From contig NZ_MYFO02000010.1 of the NCBI RefSeq assembly GCF_004514475.2, positions 145,479 to 209,478 of the forward strand: a stretch of 64,000 nucleotides of DNA. Direction: 5' to 3'. Shown one piece after another: positions 60,630 to 64,000 of this stretch. Every line of letters begins with the position of its first letter. Positions within the stretch are counted from its first letter, which is position 1. This stretch comes from Paenibacillus athensensis (GTDB taxonomy: Bacteria; Bacillota; Bacilli; Paenibacillales; NBRC-103111). Under the pieces are notes generated by a model that saw nothing but the letters and a program-made list of their open reading frames with translations, searched no databases and was not told the origin of the DNA. The translations under genes were made by a program, and so were the position numbers.

Positions 60630-61163
60630 GTGTATGCCATTGTCACCTTAATTTCGGCTTGGGCCATTCCCGTACTTATCGTCTTCATTCCCTTGTATGC
60701 CGCTTACCGCAAGGTGCCCGTCTATGAATCGTTCGTCGACGGCGCCAAGGACGGCTTCGATACCGCGGTCAAAATCATTCCCCACCTCGTCGGCATGATG
60801 GTGGCGATATCCGTCTTCCGCGCCTCCGGCGCAATGGACATGCTGACGGGCTGGCTGCGGCCGTTTTTCGAATCGATCGGCGTCCCGACCGAGGTGCTGC
60901 CGCTGGCTATCCTGCGCCCGATTACCGGCGCCGGCTCGCTGGCGTTTACAACCGACCTGATCGAGCAGTTCGGCCCCGATTCCATGATCGGCCGTATCGC
61001 CTCGACCGTACAGGGCAGCACCGACACGACGCTGTACGTCATTACCGTCTATTTCGGCGCCATCGGCATCCGCAAAGCGGGCTACGCACTCAAAGTAGGT
61101 CTCATCTCCGACTTGGTCGGATTTATCGCTTCGATTGTGATTTGCTATTTGGTGTTTGGATAA
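60630..61163 (+). CDS. spmB: Spore maturation protein B
   Basis: Partner of SpmA. The 177-residue Gate-domain protein has YESFVDGAKDGFDTAVKIIP, LRPITGAGSLAFTTDLIEQF and QGSTDTTLYVITVYFGAIGI. GTG start after GAAAGGA; seven bases follow spmA. A terminator lies 40 bases downstream. Confidence 0.95.
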   Translation: MYAIVTLISAWAIPVLIVFIPLYAAYRKVPVYESFVDGAKDGFDTAVKIIPHLVGMMVAISVFRASGAMDMLTGWLRPFFESIGVPTEVLPLAILRPITGAGSLAFTTDLIEQFGPDSMIGRIASTVQGSTDTTLYVITVYFGAIGIRKAGYALKVGLISDLVGFIASIVICYLVFG

Positions 61164-61202
61164 CGAAGGCACGCCCGTGATGTGCGGAGCGGGGCCGCAG
61201 GG

Positions 61203-61228
61203 AGCCAGCCGGGGACGGCTGGCTTTTT
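61203..61228 (+). terminator. Terminator of dacB-spmA-spmB
   Basis: AGCCAGCC / GGCTGGCT stem with a six-base loop and a run of Ts. Confidence 0.8.
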
Positions 61229-61573
61229 GGCGTGGAGATAATTACAATGCTGCTAAATCCCTTGAATGAATAGACGGAACTAAGGCACATTTGTGTCGTG
61301 GTAAAGCTAATGAGCTTCACGAAACCACTTAATTTGCCTATACTCGCTTCCACTCAGAAGCAAGCTCATGAGTTCCTTTCATGGGCTTTTGTTAATTTGG
61401 TGTTAGTGAGTAGTTACTATATACATCCTGAGTATTAATGTCAACGCAAATTTAGTTGCGTCTTTGTTTTTTTTTATGCACAAAATGGGGAGATGTTTGC
61501 ATCGATTTTATCTTCTCGTGATGGTATATTTTTCATATTCCTCGACGAAAGGAAGATGGAAAGGTGGATTCAA
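61229..61573 (+). other. AT-rich intergenic region
   Basis: About 345 bases with no convincing gene. Two hairpins are present: AGCTCATGA / TCATGGGCT at 61363-61387 followed by four Ts, and ACGCAA / TTGCGT at 61444-61461 followed by a long T run. The base composition falls sharply here from the GC-rich core. Confidence 0.55.
61444..61476 (+). terminator. Possible terminator in the AT-rich region
   Basis: ACGCAA / TTGCGT stem and a run of Ts; no clear gene precedes it. Confidence 0.4.
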
Positions 61574-61649
61574 GTGAAATTCGAATGGTTTGGTATTTTA
61601 GCGACCATATGCGTTGTCATAATTGTTATTGTTGCATTCTTTGGTCCTC
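61574..61649 (+). pseudogene. Small membrane ORF cut by the IS element
   Basis: From GTG at 61574 (after GGAAAGG) a peptide KFEWFGILATICVVIIVIVA then FFG reads straight into the left end of the IS. One membrane helix is preserved, and the rest appears lost. The original length and family cannot be known from this window. Confidence 0.35.
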
Positions 61650-61682
61650 TGTCAATAAATCAGACACGAAAAAACGAGAAAA

Positions 61683-62498
61683 TTACGCCGTACGTCGATA
61701 GATACGTTCGTATTGATTAGGGGTAAGATAGCCGATGGAGGAGTGAAGGCGTTCTCCATTATAAAAGCATGCGATATACTCGAAGATCTTGGTTCGAGCC
61801 TCCTGCCGTGTTTTGAACGTTTCCAAGTAGACCCGTTCTTTCTTCAAAACGCTGTGAAAAGATGCAATGCAGGCCTTATCGTAGCAATTGCCTTTACGGC
61901 TCATGCTGCCGATCATTTTGTAGATTTGAAGGCGATGCTGGTAATCCTCGGAAGAATATTGGCTCCCACGATCAGAATGATGCAGAAGCCCTGGAACGGG
62001 CCGTTGACGGGTGTAGGCCTGATCTAGCGCCTTTACCACCAGTTCCTTCGTCATTCGCTCGTCCACCTGAAAGCCGACGATTTTACGGGTATATAAATCC
62101 ATCACACTGGCTAAATACAACCAGCCCTCGTTCGTTGTAATATAGGTGATGTCGGTCATCCAGACTTTGTTCGGAGCCTCGACCGTGAAAGTTTGATTCA
62201 GCACATGATCCGCTACCGGCAGATGATGTTTCGAGTTCGTTGTTGCTTTGTACTTCTTCACCGTTCGCGATTTCAGGCCCAGCCTGTTCATCGTACGTCC
62301 GACGGTTTTTTTAGACACGTGGATCTGTTGCTTTTTCAGGGCATTCCATACCTTGGGACTCCCGTACAGACGTCGGGAATCCAGAAAAATTCGTCGGATC
62401 TGTTGATCTAATCGTTCTTGACGTTGGGCGCGGCTGCTTGTCTTACGTCGCGTCCATGCATAATAACCGCTTAGAGAAACTTGAAATACGGCGCACAT
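61683..62498 (-). CDS. IS3-family transposase OrfB (integrase core)
   Basis: Integrase catalytic domain of 271 residues from the first ATG; the frame is open back to the A6G slippery site at 62579-62585, where a -1 frameshift would join it to OrfA (reading KKGDARLRKRPALIYAFIQD). An HTH_21-like region with RRLYGSPKVWNALKK precedes the rve core: Asp in VWMTDITYI, Asp in HHSDRGSQYSS. The third acidic residue, normally Glu in NAxxESF, is Ala in KACIASFHS, so the DDE triad is incomplete and the enzyme is probably inactive. Confidence 0.85.
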   Translation of the reverse strand: MCAVFQVSLSGYYAWTRRKTSSRAQRQERLDQQIRRIFLDSRRLYGSPKVWNALKKQQIHVSKKTVGRTMNRLGLKSRTVKKYKATTNSKHHLPVADHVLNQTFTVEAPNKVWMTDITYITTNEGWLYLASVMDLYTRKIVGFQVDERMTKELVVKALDQAYTRQRPVPGLLHHSDRGSQYSSEDYQHRLQIYKMIGSMSRKGNCYDKACIASFHSVLKKERVYLETFKTRQEARTKIFEYIACFYNGERLHSSIGYLTPNQYERIYRRTA

Positions 62499-62545
62499 TT
62501 TCGCGACACGGAGCTTGAAGCGATGATCCTGGATGAAAGCGTAGA

Positions 62546-62831
62546 TCAGCGCCGGTCTTTTGCGAAGTCGTGCGTCGCCTTTTTTAGAATTTCATTTTCC
62601 TCTCGTAGCTCGCGAAGTTCTTTCTGTAAGTCCCGCAGCGCTTTGTCGTCCGGCTTTAATTGCCCACTGCCTGGAAAGGCATTTGTCCCGTCCTGCTTCA
62701 ATTCAGATACCCAGCGGTACCGTATTTTCATGAAGATCCAGTTCGCGCGCTACCTGCGCCACGGTTTTCCCTTCTTCTTGAGTAAGACGCACCGTTTCGA
62801 TTTTAAATTCCTTGTCATACTTTTTTGTCAT
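62546..62831 (-). pseudogene. IS3-family OrfA, frameshifted
   Basis: Starts TKKYDKEFKIETVRLTQEEG with the HTH_8-like VAQVARELDLHENT, then stops early because one base (62720) stands where a codon is expected. The shifted frame resumes with YRWVSELKQDGTNAFPGSGQ and the leucine-zipper-like RDLQKELRELREENEILKKA. The A6G slippery site for OrfAB fusion is intact. Confidence 0.8.
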
Positions 62832-63042
62832 GTCCGACACCTCGATTTTGAATGCATGTATTGTCGCATTCTCGATTCTCCGTGTCCAGATTTTAGTCTA
62901 GCATCACTTGCACCATATAAGAGTGAAGAAGGGGGCGAATCTGCTGTTGCTGCTATCCTAAAACAAAATTGATTAACGCTGTTCTGCTGTCAAGCAAATG
63001 CTGCTCATTTTAGGTAATTGCTTTTATGATCTGAGCCAACTG

Positions 63043-63048
63043 TATAAT
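63043..63048 (+). promoter_or_regulatory. Possible -10 of the LamG gene
   Basis: Perfect TATAAT with TTGCTT at a long 19-base spacing upstream. Confidence 0.35.
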
Positions 63049-63112
63049 ATTCCATGCCGATTCACTTGCATAGTAAAGATTTGGTTAACAACATATCTGG
63101 AGGTCAAGCAAT

Positions 63113-64000
63113 ATGAAAAAACGAATCTTATCGCTTATATTTAGTCTCGTTTTGATCTGTATTTTCGCTACACCCATTATTGTAACAGCACAAGGTTCAC
63201 AGACTCGATATATGTACGATGTCCTTGGTCGCTTATCACAGGTGCAAATTTCTTCCGGTGACACAGTTCGTTACGAATATGATAAAAATGGAAATATGGT
63301 GAATAGAACCATTAGAAAATACGGTGGTCTGTATTTCGATGGTCTTGATGATAAAGTAACGGTGGGAAATTGGGGAACTAGATCCACACAGGGAACCGTT
63401 GAGTTTTGGATGAATTCTTCGGACGTACGCAATTATCGGAACCCTTTCTCGACCAATACGGGGAATGCGGGGATTAGATTTGAACAGTTTTCTGATGGTT
63501 CCCTTGTAGCCATTTTAGGTGACGATATAGGTAACATGACGGTCCATACATATCGCAATAGCAGCAATCCTCTGTTGTCGGGAAACTGGTATCATATTGC
63601 GTTAGTATGGGATTCTTCACAAAATAAAGTATGGGGATACGTAAATGGCGAAGCCATGTTTAGCGGTGAATCCCAGACACTATGGAACACTACATTCAAT
63701 GATGTCAAATTTGGTAGCGGCTTTAATGCTTCTCCAAACAGATGGTTCAAAGGAAATATGAAAGATGTCCGCATCTGGAATGTGGCTCGTTCCCAGAACC
63801 AAATTATTGCAGGGATGAATGGCATAAATTCTAATGAACCAGGACTAGCAGGAAGATGGATGTTAAATGAAGGATTTGGAACGACAGTATATGATCAAAC
63901 CACCAATTCCAAAAATGGAACTATTGTTGGAGCGACATGGGCTCAAGATCCTCAACGGACATTAAGTTTCGATGGCGTAGACGATAAAGTGACGGTAGGC
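63113..64000 (+). CDS. Secreted YD-repeat/LamG-domain protein, partial
   Basis: Open to the window end (296 codons so far). Signal peptide RILSLIFSLVLICIFATPII then VTAQGS; a YD repeat RYMYDVLGRLSQVQISSGDT with YEYDKNGNM (residues about 33-65); then a LamG/concanavalin-like domain from GLYFDGLDDKVTVGNW to KDVRIWNVARS and AGRWMLNEG. A second LamG unit begins at the very end (SFDGVDDKVTVG), 211 residues after the first. GGAGG precedes the ATG. It is low in GC compared with the core genes. Probably a surface or secreted adhesin or Rhs-like protein. Confidence 0.85.
   Translation, partial: MKKRILSLIFSLVLICIFATPIIVTAQGSQTRYMYDVLGRLSQVQISSGDTVRYEYDKNGNMVNRTIRKYGGLYFDGLDDKVTVGNWGTRSTQGTVEFWMNSSDVRNYRNPFSTNTGNAGIRFEQFSDGSLVAILGDDIGNMTVHTYRNSSNPLLSGNWYHIALVWDSSQNKVWGYVNGEAMFSGESQTLWNTTFNDVKFGSGFNASPNRWFKGNMKDVRIWNVARSQNQIIAGMNGINSNEPGLAGRWMLNEGFGTTVYDQTTNSKNGTIVGATWAQDPQRTLSFDGVDDKVTVG

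Larger units (their letters stand above)
61650..62903 (-). mobile_element. IS3-family insertion sequence, defective
   Basis: Element of about 1.25 kb with overlapping orfA/orfB. Imperfect terminal repeats share GACACG plus flanking A-rich bases (left near 61661-61680, right near 62870-62888). Limits are set at TG (61650) and CA (62903), but no clear target duplication was found, so the ends are approximate. orfA has a frameshift and orfB lacks the catalytic Glu. Confidence 0.8.

Overview
The window is a piece of the core chromosome of an endospore-forming, GC-rich Firmicute, most likely Paenibacillaceae. The evidence is the conserved order dxs-tlyA-argR-recN-spoIVB-spo0A, the spoIIA and spoVA sporulation operons, frequent GTG and TTG starts behind strong GGAGG ribosome sites, and Bacillus-type families such as SpoIIM, YqzK, DUF2627, GerW, SpmA/B and YjcZ. 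No rRNA, tRNA or CRISPR array was seen.

Layout. 1-8100: isoprenoid synthesis, rRNA methylation, arginine regulation, DNA repair and the sporulation regulators SpoIVB and Spo0A; spo0A has a sigma-H-like promoter and three 0A boxes. 8291-16825: an accessory stretch with EcsC, a DUF4183 protein, a two-gene minus-strand unit (predicted His-Me finger nuclease with an eCIS-effector-like N-terminus plus a DUF1906 glycoside-hydrolase-like protein), a metallo-beta-lactamase-fold hydrolase, Hsp20, a guanylate-kinase-like protein and several small conserved proteins. 16991-22076: branched-chain 2-oxoacid dehydrogenase genes (E3, E1 alpha, E1 beta, E2). 22085-30068: a Prli42-like micropeptide, an M20 peptidase, an MciZ-like FtsZ inhibitor, NudF, endonuclease Q, SpoIIM, Fur, alanine dehydrogenase, YqzK and XerD. 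30194-39031: nucleoside salvage (deoB, two diverged purine nucleoside phosphorylases, pdp), interrupted by an AT-rich island, a NERD protein, paired YjcZ peptides, a YvyF-like protein and a CuA-type cupredoxin. 39232-46971: dacF, spoIIAA-AB-sigF, spoVAA-AB-AF (without AC, AD, AE) and lysA. 47097-51991: a small protein, cyclophilin and an FMN-riboswitch-controlled rib operon. 52189-61163: scpA-scpB, ytfI, gerW, a divergent MocR/GNAT pair, an ArsB/NhaD-type transporter behind an attenuated leader, dacB and spmA-spmB. 61229-64000: an AT-rich end with a defective IS3-family element and the start of a secreted YD-repeat/LamG protein that runs off the window.

How it fits together: several transcription units belong to one sporulation programme. 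Sigma-H-like sites precede spo0A and spoIIA, sigma-E-like sites precede spoIIM and dacB, a sigma-G-like site precedes spoVA, and sigma-K-like -10 boxes precede the yjcZ pair. The best candidates for new biology are the orphan eCIS-effector-like nuclease operon, the second purine nucleoside phosphorylase with switched base-binding residues, the short attenuated leader of the ArsB/NhaD transporter, and a perfect palindromic double 0A box near 36490. All assignments come from reading the sequence; no database search was run.
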